A DNA stretch of 64,000 nucleotides from Bacteroidota bacterium (GCA_030147525.1 JASBVF010000024.1:124001-188000); one strand, 5' to 3'. Counted from the first letter of the stretch, positions 44,323-53,425 are shown. A program made the numbers and translations. Notes: a model not told the origin generated them from the letters alone.

Positions 44323-45771
44323 TCAAGACTCAGCCATTTTATGTGAAAAACGGAGGATGATGAATTCCGCCGGGCGCACCACGGCCATGCCGATCTCGAC
44401 GATCATGCGGCCTTCGAGGATGTCGAGCGGCGTCATGGTTTTACCCAAACCAACGGCCACGTAGAAGGCGTGCTCCGGTTTGGCTCCCTGCAGGGCGCCG
44501 ATGCGCCAGAGGGTGTTCAGGTAATTTTCGATCATGGCCTGTACTTTCACCCAGGTGTTGGCGTCGTTGGGTTCGAAAACGAAAGGCTCGGTGGCTTTTT
44601 TTGTACTTTCCTCCACCATGTTGAAAAAACGGCGGACGGAGACGTAGCGCCACTCGTTGTCGTTGCCGGCCAGCGTGCGTGCGCCCCAGACGAGGGTGCC
44701 CTTGCCGGTAAAACTCCGGATGGCGTTGACGGACTTGCCTGTGTCGCTGATGTTCAGGTCACGCTGGTCTTCGTCGCTGATTTTTATGGTCGGTTCTATG
44801 ATGTCGGCCACCGATACGTTGGCGGGAGCTTTCCAGACGCCTCTCGTGCCATCGGTGGCAGCGTAAATACCTGCGATGGCGGGGGATGGTGGCATCAGCA
44901 CCCGCTGTTTGGCCAGTAATTTTTCCAGTTTTGAAAGGAATCCCGTGGTCATGAATTTGCCATGGTCGGCATGAAGCTTGGCATCGGCCAGGGTGAACAC
45001 ATCCGGGTCGCTGTCCGGGTCGCTGGCATCGGGCAGCGTGAGCGTGACACTGGCATCGTTCGTGCGGTGATTATAGGTCGTTTTCAGCCAGGGATAGTAG
45101 GCTGCACCATACTTCAGCGCCGTGTTGTCAAGCGTGGCGTTGCGGAAGTTGGTGATGACGGTGTTTTGCACGCCGTTTCTGACATCGATCAGGGCGAAGC
45201 GGTCCATTAGGTCAGCACTTTGCTTCAAACCTTTGTCGAACAGGCTGTAGTAGTCGGCGTCGTCGGCCAGCCCATTGGCATCGGGGAATACGAACAAGGT
45301 GACTTCGTCAACTTTTCGAATGATGTCCACACCGCCGGTTGCTGTGCCGTTGGTGCCCATTTCATTGGCCGAAACGCTGCCGTCGCCCTTGTATTTTCCA
45401 GCGGAAAAGATGTAGCAAGGACCGCCGCCATTGGCATAAAACAGTCGCAGCGCATGGTACATCCTGTAGTTGGATGGCGAGGGGATACTGACCGACACCG
45501 GCTCGTAAATCGCATCGCCACCTGTGCCGACCTGCTGAACGGTGACGTTGACAGCCTGTGCAGGTGCTTCGCCATAGCGTTCTACGTATTCGGTGAATGA
45601 GGTGATGCGGTATGCTTTTCCGATGAGATCGTTGTCAGCTTCCAACCGGGCTTTTTCGGTGTATCCGATGAAGGCGGGGATGGCAGTTTCCACCTGTGCC
45701 ACCGAGGGTGGAAATTTAGGCACCTCGTCAATGTAAACGCCGGGTGTCTTGAGAGTTGATAGGTTCAGCAT
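44323..45771 (-). CDS. contractile tail sheath protein (single copy)
   Basis: This 482-residue sheath subunit has the family start LKTPGVYIDEVPKFPPSV, with AIPAFIGYTEKA. Its C-terminal domain ends KTMTPLDILEGRMIVEIGMA and PAEFIILRFSHKM, which forms the conserved handshake core. Contraction of the sheath drives the tube out. Unlike Afp, which has three sheath paralogues, only one sheath gene lies in this locus, so this is a reduced arrangement. It follows the DUF4255 gene. Confidence 0.95.
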   Translation of the reverse strand: MLNLSTLKTPGVYIDEVPKFPPSVAQVETAIPAFIGYTEKARLEADNDLIGKAYRITSFTEYVERYGEAPAQAVNVTVQQVGTGGDAIYEPVSVSIPSPSNYRMYHALRLFYANGGGPCYIFSAGKYKGDGSVSANEMGTNGTATGGVDIIRKVDEVTLFVFPDANGLADDADYYSLFDKGLKQSADLMDRFALIDVRNGVQNTVITNFRNATLDNTALKYGAAYYPWLKTTYNHRTNDASVTLTLPDASDPDSDPDVFTLADAKLHADHGKFMTTGFLSKLEKLLAKQRVLMPPSPAIAGIYAATDGTRGVWKAPANVSVADIIEPTIKISDEDQRDLNISDTGKSVNAIRSFTGKGTLVWGARTLAGNDNEWRYVSVRRFFNMVEESTKKATEPFVFEPNDANTWVKVQAMIENYLNTLWRIGALQGAKPEHAFYVAVGLGKTMTPLDILEGRMIVEIGMAVVRPAEFIILRFSHKMAES

Positions 45772-45829
45772 GACGGATTGATTTTGATGATAAATATTTG
45801 GTTGTCAGTAGATTGCATTAATTTTATTT

Positions 45830-46447
45830 TTATGAAATCAATTTTGAGTTGATTTCAATTTCTTCGATCACGCCCCTGGTTTCAGGCTCGACGAATCGTT
45901 TCACTTCGATTAATCTGGCCACATACAGCACAGAGGGCAATTGCTTGCCACCCAGTGTTCCCCAAATGTGATTCAGCTCTTCAAATGAAGGAGAGTGGAG
46001 GTCAAGGATGATTTTGAACTCGTCCATGCGTTCCGTGAGCGGTACGTCACTCGTCGAGGTGATGGGGGCCGTATTTTCGTGCGTAAAGACATTTTTAGCC
46101 TGGAAAAAAGTGACGATTCTCGACAGGAAAATCAACCCATTGACGTAGCTGTTCTGGCTGGTGCTGATGAGCAGATACAGATTTAAGAATACGGGCGGGC
46201 TGAAATATTCCGTCTTGAGTGTGGTGTCGTTTCGGCGGGAAAAAGGGCCATTTTTTAGCGTTTTTTCTTCCCTGATGTTGATCAGGGAAATGATGACCTT
46301 GTTTTTAAGTGTGCTTGCTTCGCCCTGTTCGGGAATGTCCAATTGAGAAATATTACCCAATTGAACATCATCGCTCGGGTCGTTACCAAACGTGTTAAGG
46401 AAACTGTTTAATTCTTGCCTGAGGATTTGCAAGGCGTGGATAATCAT
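45830..46447 (-). CDS. eCIS tube terminator/cap protein, DUF4255 (Afp16-type)
   Basis: This 205-residue protein from the ATG at 46447 (MIIHALQILRQELNSFLNTF) matches DUF4255, with LKNKVIISLINIREEKTLKN, then YLLISTSQNSYVNGLIFLSR and FQAKNVFTHENT. In Afp the equivalent ends tube and sheath growth and caps the particle. The reading frame extends to a TTG at 46477, but the family starts at MI-x-AL. It is the first gene of the operon, divergent from nagB over 253 bp that must contain the eCIS promoter. I did not find a clear TAnnTTTG element there. Confidence 0.9.
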   Translation of the reverse strand: MIIHALQILRQELNSFLNTFGNDPSDDVQLGNISQLDIPEQGEASTLKNKVIISLINIREEKTLKNGPFSRRNDTTLKTEYFSPPVFLNLYLLISTSQNSYVNGLIFLSRIVTFFQAKNVFTHENTAPITSTSDVPLTERMDEFKIILDLHSPSFEELNHIWGTLGGKQLPSVLYVARLIEVKRFVEPETRGVIEEIEINSKLIS

Positions 46448-46730
46448 TTCAGTTGGTTTTAAATGGTAACGGATCAAGACCGGTCAGGCACTGTCCGATA
46501 AGTTTTCTCAGCAATTAAAAAACAGGGTAAACAAGGGTGCTTTAGGAAGAAGTGGTTTTCCTGTGTTTAAAATTTGGGAAGAAAAAAAGATGGAAGAGGT
46601 GAAGTAGTTTTGATGAAAAACGCTTTGAATTGTAGCAAATTTGGGCAAAAACAAATGATAAGTCAAGTTTTGGGAATAAATTTTCTCCATTAAATTTATT
46701 TCTATTTCTTGCATAGCTAATCTTTTTTCT

Positions 46731-47477
46731 GTGAAACCTGATATTTTTCAAAACTCCCGAAGCTTATCGGAATATGCCGCCCGGCTTATTGCCAAAGTCG
46801 TTTCCGGCAAGCCTGACGCAGTGCTCTGTTTCGCTTCCGGTCATACTCCAACCGGCACCTTCACCTGCCTTGTCGAGATGACAAAGGCAGGTCAGGTGGA
46901 CTTCTCTCACTGCCATTTCATCGGTCTCGACGAGTGGGTTGGTATTCCTTTATCAGCCGAGGGTAGCTGCCGTTACTTCCTGGATGAATTTTTTTTCAAA
47001 AAACTCAACATCCGGGAAGATCAAATCCATTTTTTTGATGGAATGGCCACCAATCTTGAAGCCGAATGCCGGAAAATGGACGACACCATCGCCCGCCTCG
47101 GCGGCCTCGATCTCATGCTCGTAGGCATCGGCATGAACGGCCACATTGCCCTCAACGAACCGGGTACGCCCTGGAATTTCCGTTCACACGTCAGCGACCT
47201 GGATGAAATGACTGTAACGGTCGGACAGAAATATTTTACCGAAAAAACCCAACTGACGAAAGGCATCACGCTGGGCCTGCAATACCTTCGGGAAGCCCGG
47301 CTGCCATTGCTCATGGCCTCCGGCAAAGGCAAAGCCCCAATCGTCCGGCAAGCGCTGGAAGGGGAGGTGACGGAGCAGGTGCCGGCCAGCATTTTTCAGA
47401 CGCTGCCGGAGGCGGTGGTGCTGCTGGACGCGGATGCGGCGGGGGAGTTGGAGGGAAATTTTGAAATTGGAAATTGA
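46731..47477 (+). CDS. nagB: glucosamine-6-phosphate deaminase-like protein
   Basis: This 248-residue protein is a member of the NagB/6-phosphogluconolactonase family. Motifs LCFASGHTPTGTF and FIGLDEWVGIP are followed by the family signature LVGIGMNGHIALNEPG. The catalytic Asp and His of NagB are preserved in GLDEW and NGHI, so deamination of glucosamine-6-phosphate to fructose-6-phosphate is likely. The start is GTG at 46731, as no in-frame ATG lies nearby. It is transcribed away from the eCIS operon and is followed by a large inverted repeat. Confidence 0.85.
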   Translation: MKPDIFQNSRSLSEYAARLIAKVVSGKPDAVLCFASGHTPTGTFTCLVEMTKAGQVDFSHCHFIGLDEWVGIPLSAEGSCRYFLDEFFFKKLNIREDQIHFFDGMATNLEAECRKMDDTIARLGGLDLMLVGIGMNGHIALNEPGTPWNFRSHVSDLDEMTVTVGQKYFTEKTQLTKGITLGLQYLREARLPLLMASGKGKAPIVRQALEGEVTEQVPASIFQTLPEAVVLLDADAAGELEGNFEIGN

Positions 47478-47573
47478 GAAATTTCCAGTGGCAGGGTGAC
47501 CCGGGCCGACTAATTTTTACGCTCATCCCCCTTTTAAAGGTGAAACAGGGTTTGCCAATTTATTACTGTCTCT

Positions 47574-47640
47574 GATAGGCCGGGTTATCATACCCGGCGA
47601 TGCCTTAAAAGAATCACCGGGTATAATAACCCGGCCTATC
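47574..47640. repeat. 24-bp-arm inverted repeat between convergent genes
   Basis: Arms 47574-47597 and 47617-47640 (GATAGGCCGGGTTATC... and complement) pair with one mismatch over a 19-nt loop. There is no T run, so it is unlike a simple terminator. It lies between nagB and a minus-strand T9SS gene. Confidence 0.8.
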
Positions 47641-47716
47641 GGAACGAAGAAAGTTTTCAACTGTCCATTTTCACCGTGAAGAGAGGAGGAGCTAATTTTC
47701 AATTTTCCAATCTCTA

Positions 47717-48868
47717 TTAATGCACTACAATTTTTAATCTGAAATGCCCTTTGCCATTCCATGCATGGATGAGGTAAAGGCCGGGCCGAAGGACGCCTGT
47801 TGGAATTTTCCTGGTGCCGCTTACGCCACTCCAGGATGTTTGAAGCTGTCCGTTGAGGTTGAAAATTGCAACTTGGAACGCTTCAGATGATACAGGCAAC
47901 TCGATGCTGACTTCTCCGGAGGCAGGGTTCGGGAAAACATGTAGCGCCTGCATTTCAACAGGCTCGGAAACAGCCACGGGCCCAGCGACATTGTGCTGAA
48001 AAACAAGCTGAGACTGGCTCAAAAGTACCCCGTTCCGAAATTCGCTGACACAGATTGCATAAGCAAATCTGCCTGCTATATTGGGTGTGCCGCTTACGAT
48101 TCCCGTCGTTTCACCGATGGTAAAATATGGATCGCCGGGAATGGGCTGGCTGGCTGAGTAGGAAGGGGTGATAAATGAAACTTCGCTGTACGGAGGCGGA
48201 AGGTCGGGGCTGGGAGCGACGCCGCCAGGCCCGGTTGCATTTTGCTGATCGGAGCCGCCGCCATCAAGGGGGGCACAAAATGCATACGCCAACGAATCGC
48301 CGTCGGCATCCGTAGCGCTGTGATCGAATGTGAATGGCTCATTGATGAACGAACAGGCCATGAGTGGTGGATTGAAAACCGGGCTGCTGTTGCACAAACT
48401 CCGGGCTTCCGGTGAAAGGTAAATGTAATAGGTCATGCCGGTTTCTCCGGGAGCATTGAGATTGGAAATCGTATTGTTCAGACAACAGCGCTGGTATGTG
48501 ACATAGACACCTCCGGTTACAGGTATTGTGAGGTCGAAAGAATAGGTACCTTTTTCGATGCAGAAAGACGGTATAAAACAATTGTTATCCGGCAGGATAG
48601 TTTCAACGGCCGGTGCGTCGAGCAAGATGGTGCTTAATGGTACTGAGCTGCCGGCCGAATACACCGTTACCGAAGCCGGAAAAGGAGCGCCGGGCGCAGA
48701 ATCGAACGGAGCGCCGCCGCCCTGGCAATCCCGGTACATGACAAGGGTGAAGCGGTAGTTGTTTCCGCCGGTGCATTCATAAGAGAGCTGCCCACCGATG
48801 ATGTGGGCGGCCTGTAAGTTGAGCGGGAGCAGGACAAGCAGGTAAAGCGCAGCGATGAATGTTTTCAT
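47717..48868 (-). CDS. secreted protein with T9SS sorting tail
   Basis: This 383-residue protein has a signal peptide (about 1-20, ending LQA), then AHIIGGQLSYECTGGNNYRF and MYRDCQGGG. This opening is common in large surface proteins of gliding and non-gliding Bacteroidota. Six conserved Cys in the first 180 residues suggest disulphides. A cadherin-like DADGDSLAYAF segment and GTPNIAGRFAYAICV follow. The C-terminal sorting domain (HVFPNPASGEVSIELP to GLYLIHAWNGKG) marks export by the type IX system. Adhesion or matrix function is plausible but unproven. Confidence 0.85.
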   Translation of the reverse strand: MKTFIAALYLLVLLPLNLQAAHIIGGQLSYECTGGNNYRFTLVMYRDCQGGGAPFDSAPGAPFPASVTVYSAGSSVPLSTILLDAPAVETILPDNNCFIPSFCIEKGTYSFDLTIPVTGGVYVTYQRCCLNNTISNLNAPGETGMTYYIYLSPEARSLCNSSPVFNPPLMACSFINEPFTFDHSATDADGDSLAYAFCAPLDGGGSDQQNATGPGGVAPSPDLPPPYSEVSFITPSYSASQPIPGDPYFTIGETTGIVSGTPNIAGRFAYAICVSEFRNGVLLSQSQLVFQHNVAGPVAVSEPVEMQALHVFPNPASGEVSIELPVSSEAFQVAIFNLNGQLQTSWSGVSGTRKIPTGVLRPGLYLIHAWNGKGHFRLKIVVH

Positions 48869-48928
48869 GAGTTAACGAATTTTTGGTGAATGAAGCAGCA
48901 ATTTAAAGTTTTCTTACAAAAACAACTC

Positions 48929-48957
48929 TTTGTCCTTCCGGCCGTTCGCTACTTTTA
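48929..48957 (+). promoter_or_regulatory. candidate Bacteroidota promoter
   Basis: TTTG at 48929-48932, 17 nt, then TACTTTTA at 48950-48957, seven of eight matches to TAnnTTTG. It lies 51 bp before the ATG of the peptidase-propeller-barrel gene. Confidence 0.4.
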
Positions 48958-49007
48958 CATTCAACATTAAAAATTCTACATTCTACATTTTTAAAACAGC
49001 ACCCCTT

Positions 49008-51830
49008 ATGAAAAAAATCTTCCCGCTCTTTGTCCTGCTTGCAGCCGCATTTCACCTTCATGCCCAAACCTTCGGCGGCCACCCGCCCGGGCTGCGCTGG
49101 CAGCAGATCAACACGCCCAACGTGAAAGTTATTTTCCCGGAAGGCATGGAGACACAGGCGGAACGCACCGCCAATATTTTCAATTACATTCACGAAAACA
49201 ACCTCCGCTCTGTGGGCATTCAGTCGGAAAAAATTGACCTGGTGATCCAGAATCAGACCGTCATTCCAAATGGCTACGTCGGCCTGGCGCCTTTCCGAAG
49301 CGAGTTTTTTGCAACGCCACCGCAAGACCCCACGCTGCTCGGTTCCCTCGACTGGATCGACGTGCTGGCGGTGCACGAGTACCGGCATGTGATGCAGTTC
49401 ACCAATGCCGACCGGGGGTTCACGACTTTTCTCCGGGCGCTCTTCGGGGAGCAGGGCTGGGCTGCTGGCGCATTTCTCAGCATTCCCGACTGGTACTGGG
49501 AGGGCGATGCCGTGGTCGCCGAAACGGCGCTGACCAATGCCGGACGGGGTCGCATGCCTGCCTTCACGCTGGAGCAGCGGGCCAACCTGCTCAACAACCG
49601 GAAATACAGCTACATGAAATCACGCAACGGCTCCTGGAAAGACCAGTTGCCGAACCACTACACGCTCGGTTATTCGCTGTGCAAATACGGCCGGGAGCAG
49701 TTCGGCAACGACATCTGGAAGAATGTTTTTCAGGACGGGGCCAGCTACCGGAAGATTATTTATCCCTTCTCCGGTGCGCTCAAACGGCACACCGGCATCC
49801 GAACGCCGGAACTGTACCGGCTGACTTACGACTCGCTCGCTACGGCCTGGAAAGCGGAGCAGAAGCAGCTGGCGACGACTCGTTTCACCAAAATAAACAA
49901 GGATAAAAAACGCCAGGTGACCCACTACAACTACCCGCGTCCGCTGAGCGACGGGAGCGTCGTGTGCGTGCGGGAAAGCTATGATAAAATTGCCAACCTG
50001 GTCGTCATTTCACCCAAAGGAAACGAACAGCGGCTGACCACGCAGGGCATCGTCATCGACCCTTACATTTCGGTGGTCAATGACAAAATCGCCTGGTCGG
50101 AGATCGAGACGCATCCCCGCTGGGGCAATGTTTTTTACTCAGCTATCGTGACTTACGACTACCGGACCGGCCAGAAAAACCGCCTTACCTCAAAGTCGAA
50201 ATATTTCTCTCCGGCCTGGTCGCATAGCGGCGGCAAGATCGCCGTGGTTCACGTTTCTGAAAACCAGCAAAACGAAATCCGCATCCTTGACGCCGCTACA
50301 GGCGAGGTGCTGGAACGACTGCTCAATCCCGGAAACCATTTCCTGATGTACCCTCAGTGGACGGCCGATGACCGGGCGCTGGTTTATATCGATAAAAGAA
50401 ACGGGGAAATGGCGCTCGTTCGCCACGACATTGCCGAAGGCTTAACGACCCAACTCACGGATTACACAGCCCACGTGCTCAACACGCCGTGGGTGCATGG
50501 CAACGAGGTGTTTTTCAGCGCCAGCTTCAGCGGCATCGACAACATCTACGCCGTGACGATGGGTGAAACGGGCATCCGGCAGGTGACTTCGGTAAAGGTC
50601 GGAGCCTTCCAGCCGTCGGTTTCCGAAGATGGCAAAACGCTGTATTTCAGCGATTTCACTGACATGGGGTACGATTTGGGAAAAACACCGGTAGAGCCTT
50701 CCGGATGGCAGCCCATCATGGTGAAGGAGCCGGTGGACATGTACAGTACGGCTTCGTTCAGCGAGGAAGGCGGCGATATTCTGGCGGAAGCGCCGCAGGA
50801 GCGTTTTGAGGTTGAACCGTACGATCCGCCGCTCGGCGGTCTGAAGTTTCACAGCTGGACCTACACAAGTGAAGGCCCTGCATCTATTGCTATTGTTGGC
50901 TTACTGAACAACGTGCTGAATACCTCGGCCATGACCCTTGGTCTGGGCTACAATACCAACGAACGCCAGCCAGAGGTGACCGGCACCTACCAGTACGGAG
51001 GTTATTTTCCGGTGATAAAACTGGAAGGCGGATACAGCAGGCGCCAGGCGGATTTTCTGACGAACGACCGCCTGAGGTCGTTAAATTTTGACGAAGGCCG
51101 TTTCGGAGCTGGCTTTGGTGTGCCTTTGCAGCGGTATCACGGAGCTTATTTTTCCGGCCTCGATCTGTCTGCGATGGCGTTTTACCGGCGTGCCAGTGAT
51201 TTTAAGCAGGACACCCTGCCTGCCTTCCGGGATGGCGTAAGTTTTTCGCATTGGGATCTGGGTCTGACTTTTTACAATCTTCGTAAAACGGCGCCTCAGC
51301 ACATCTACTCCCGTTTCGGGCAGCTCATCAGGGCCGGTTACCAGCGGGGTTTCGACCGTTCGGATATTGGAAGAATCTGGCTGCAAAGCCGCCTCTACCT
51401 GCCCGGCCTGCTGCCTAATCACAGCATCGAACTGGAAGCCGACTACCAGGAGGAAAAACTGACGAACCCGTACCAGTTCGGCGACGAGTTTCAGTATGCC
51501 AGGGGTTTCGACATGCCACTGAATGACAGGATCTGGCGATTGGGGGCGAACTATCACTTTCCGATCGTTTACCCGGATTGGGGTTTTGCAGGATACATTT
51601 ATTTCCGCCGCATCCGGGGGAATATTTTTTACGATAAAAGCCGGTTTTCGCATTTTGGCGTTAACCTGAACCAAAGCTCCACGGGTGGCGAGATAATTTT
51701 CGACACGCAGTGGCTGAACCTGCCGGTGGTGCTGAGCATCGGCACCCGGTACAGCTACCTGCTGGAAAAAGATCTGGTTGATCCGAGCCGGACGGGGCGG
51801 TTCGAGGTGTTTTTGGCGACGGAGTTGTGA
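49008..51830 (+). CDS. surface protein with gluzincin-like peptidase region, TolB-type propeller and C-terminal barrel
   Basis: This 940-residue protein has a signal peptide 1-20 (ending HAQ). Residues 21-290 resemble gluzincin metallopeptidases, with HEYRH at 123-127 and WYWEG with Glu165 downstream as a possible third zinc ligand. Next come repeats typical of WD40-like/TolB propellers (SGGKIAVVHVSENQQNEIRI, YPQWTADDRALVYIDKRNGE). The last 300 residues are amphipathic strands with aromatic ends, consistent with an outer-membrane beta-barrel. The start at 49008 is chosen over 48930 because it gives the signal peptide. Activity and substrate unknown. Confidence 0.8.
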   Translation: MKKIFPLFVLLAAAFHLHAQTFGGHPPGLRWQQINTPNVKVIFPEGMETQAERTANIFNYIHENNLRSVGIQSEKIDLVIQNQTVIPNGYVGLAPFRSEFFATPPQDPTLLGSLDWIDVLAVHEYRHVMQFTNADRGFTTFLRALFGEQGWAAGAFLSIPDWYWEGDAVVAETALTNAGRGRMPAFTLEQRANLLNNRKYSYMKSRNGSWKDQLPNHYTLGYSLCKYGREQFGNDIWKNVFQDGASYRKIIYPFSGALKRHTGIRTPELYRLTYDSLATAWKAEQKQLATTRFTKINKDKKRQVTHYNYPRPLSDGSVVCVRESYDKIANLVVISPKGNEQRLTTQGIVIDPYISVVNDKIAWSEIETHPRWGNVFYSAIVTYDYRTGQKNRLTSKSKYFSPAWSHSGGKIAVVHVSENQQNEIRILDAATGEVLERLLNPGNHFLMYPQWTADDRALVYIDKRNGEMALVRHDIAEGLTTQLTDYTAHVLNTPWVHGNEVFFSASFSGIDNIYAVTMGETGIRQVTSVKVGAFQPSVSEDGKTLYFSDFTDMGYDLGKTPVEPSGWQPIMVKEPVDMYSTASFSEEGGDILAEAPQERFEVEPYDPPLGGLKFHSWTYTSEGPASIAIVGLLNNVLNTSAMTLGLGYNTNERQPEVTGTYQYGGYFPVIKLEGGYSRRQADFLTNDRLRSLNFDEGRFGAGFGVPLQRYHGAYFSGLDLSAMAFYRRASDFKQDTLPAFRDGVSFSHWDLGLTFYNLRKTAPQHIYSRFGQLIRAGYQRGFDRSDIGRIWLQSRLYLPGLLPNHSIELEADYQEEKLTNPYQFGDEFQYARGFDMPLNDRIWRLGANYHFPIVYPDWGFAGYIYFRRIRGNIFYDKSRFSHFGVNLNQSSTGGEIIFDTQWLNLPVVLSIGTRYSYLLEKDLVDPSRTGRFEVFLATEL

Positions 51831-51849
51831 TTTTTTTCGTCTGCAACTC

Positions 51850-51960
51850 AAGGAGGATTGGATCACGGATTGGGCGGATCAGACGGATTAACACGGATTT
51901 TTCTATTGTGCCGTATTAAAACCCGTGTTTATCTGCCCAATCCGTGATCCAATCCTCCTC
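51850..51960. repeat. long intergenic inverted repeat
   Basis: Arms begin and end with AGGAGGATTGGATCACGGAT and its complement. The outer 25 bp are perfect and weaker pairing continues for about another 20 bp through GGAT-rich units, around a short AT-rich loop. It follows the propeller-barrel gene and has no T run. Confidence 0.75.
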
Positions 51961-52012
51961 GCTGACGCCTCTTTCAAAAAACACTTCATTTTGTAGTATG
52001 AAAAAATAAAAG

Positions 52013-52644
52013 GCGTACCATTTTGGCCGTTTCTGGCTGTACTTTCTTTCTATCGGCGTTGCGGTGGCATCCATGCGCTACTGGAGTTTCGAGGTGGTCG
52101 GTTTTTAAACATGAAAACGCCGGAAGTGCTAAACGACTGGCTGTTCCGGCTGGCATTTTACGGCCATGTAATTTTCGGCCCGATCGCCCTGATCACCGGG
52201 CCATTCCAGTTTTCACCGAAACTCCGGCAGCAGCGGCTGACGTTGCATCGTAATTTAGGTAAAATCTACGTGGCGGCCTGCCTGCTCAGCGGCGTGGCGG
52301 GTTTTGTTGCTGCGCAATACACCCCCGGCGGTTGGGTGACGCAACTCGGTTTTTCCGGGCTGGCAGTCAGTTGGCTTTTCACGACGACCCGTGCCTGGAC
52401 GTCCATCCGCCGGAAACAGGTGGAAGCGCACCGCCGTTGGATGATCCTGAGTTTTTCCCTGACCCTGGCAGCGGTGACGTTGCGGATGTACCTGCCGCTT
52501 TTGCAGGGCGTGGGTGGGCTGAGTTTCATCGAATCTTACCGTATTGTGGGTTGGCTGTGCTGGGTGCCGAATCTGGCGGTGGCCGGGATTTGGGTGTGGG
52601 GGAAAAAATGGATAGGTCATGTAACCGGGCCATCCCGTAAATAA
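52013..52644 (+). pseudogene. DUF2306 membrane protein gene with disrupted 5' end
   Basis: The intact part, 52111-52644 (177 residues), matches DUF2306: FYGHVIFGPIALITGPFQFS, LTLHRNLGKIYVAA and HRRWMILSFSLTL, with about four membrane segments. Just upstream, in the next frame, 52017-52106 encodes FGRFWLYFLSIGVAVASMRY, the missing first transmembrane helix. That frame ends at TAA directly before the downstream ATG. Adding one T to the T5 run at 52102-52106 would fuse both. The upstream part also has an in-frame TAA after ATGAAAAAA near its own start. Either the gene is decaying, the shorter 52111 form is used, or there is a sequence error. Confidence 0.6.
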
Positions 52645-52672
52645 ACCTACCTTCGCCGCCCAAACACCGCAC

Positions 52673-53425
52673 ATGGATTTCCTTCAAAACTTCCACCTCG
52701 ATCAAATGCAGTGGATCATGCTGACGCTGACAGCGCTGCTCATCGGCATGTCAAAAACCGGCGTGTTTGGCGTCGTCACGGTGATGGTGCCGGTGATGGC
52801 GTACCAGTTTGGCGGCAAACTTTCGACCGGGGTCATTCTGCCGATGCTCATCATGGCTGACATCTTCGCCGTAGCGTACTACCGCCGCCATGCCGAGTGG
52901 AAATATTTGATCAAACTGATCCCGTGGGCGTTTGCGGGGGTGCTGCTTGGCACCTGGGTCGGCAAGCTGATTGACGACGAGACGTTCAAATCCATCATGG
53001 GTGTGATCATTCTGGCCAGCGTCGTCATCATGATCTGGCGGGACTACCGGCGGGTGACTTCCATTCCCGATTTCTGGTGGTTTTCAATGCTGATGGGTTT
53101 GGCGGCGGGTTTCACCACAATGGTGGGCAACCTGGCGGGCGCCGTTACGGCGCTGTACTTCCTCTCGATGCGGCTGCCGAAAAATGCATTCATCGGCACG
53201 GGCGCCTGGTTTTACCTGCTGGTGAATTCGTTCAAAGTGCCGTTCCACGTTTTTTCCTGGGAGACGATCACGCTGGAGACGTTTGAGTTGAATTTGTTAA
53301 TGTTTCCGTTGATTGCGGCGGGCGCTTTTCTCGGGGTGAAAATCACGGGCTACCTGTCGGATGAGTTTTACCGGAAATTCGTGATCGGGGTGACGCTGTT
53401 GTCGGCGGGGTTGTTGTTTGTGTGA
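52673..53425 (+). CDS. TauE/SafE-family sulfite exporter-like permease
   Basis: This 250-residue membrane protein has about eight hydrophobic segments in two similar halves, as in TauE/SafE permeases. Recognisable parts are LTLTALLIGMSKTGVFG at the start, PMLIMADIFAVAYYRRHAEW, GVLLGTWVGKLI, and AGFTTMVGNLAGAVTALYFL opening the second half. The family moves sulfite, sulfoacetate or related small anions. With a sulfate reduction operon 3 kb away a sulfur role is tempting, but the two are not co-transcribed. The start at 52673 follows the DUF2306 gene by 28 bp. Confidence 0.88.
   Translation: MDFLQNFHLDQMQWIMLTLTALLIGMSKTGVFGVVTVMVPVMAYQFGGKLSTGVILPMLIMADIFAVAYYRRHAEWKYLIKLIPWAFAGVLLGTWVGKLIDDETFKSIMGVIILASVVIMIWRDYRRVTSIPDFWWFSMLMGLAAGFTTMVGNLAGAVTALYFLSMRLPKNAFIGTGAWFYLLVNSFKVPFHVFSWETITLETFELNLLMFPLIAAGAFLGVKITGYLSDEFYRKFVIGVTLLSAGLLFV

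Noticed and set aside
21478-46447. Type VI secretion system or prophage tail
   Set aside because: No TssJLM membrane complex, ClpV or effector-immunity pairs, and no head, portal, terminase, integrase or lysis genes; gene order and DUF4255/DUF4157/DUF5908 content fit an eCIS.
46478-46730. Promoter elements between the eCIS operon and nagB, including TAGTTTTG at 46605-46612
   Set aside because: The -7-like match has no -33 element at a suitable distance, and nothing convincing exists on the eCIS side.
52102-52112. Programmed -1 frameshift in the DUF2306 gene (run TTTTTAAAC)
   Set aside because: The zero-frame codons do not form the canonical slippery heptamer, and the upstream frame has another early stop, so decay or a sequence error is simpler.
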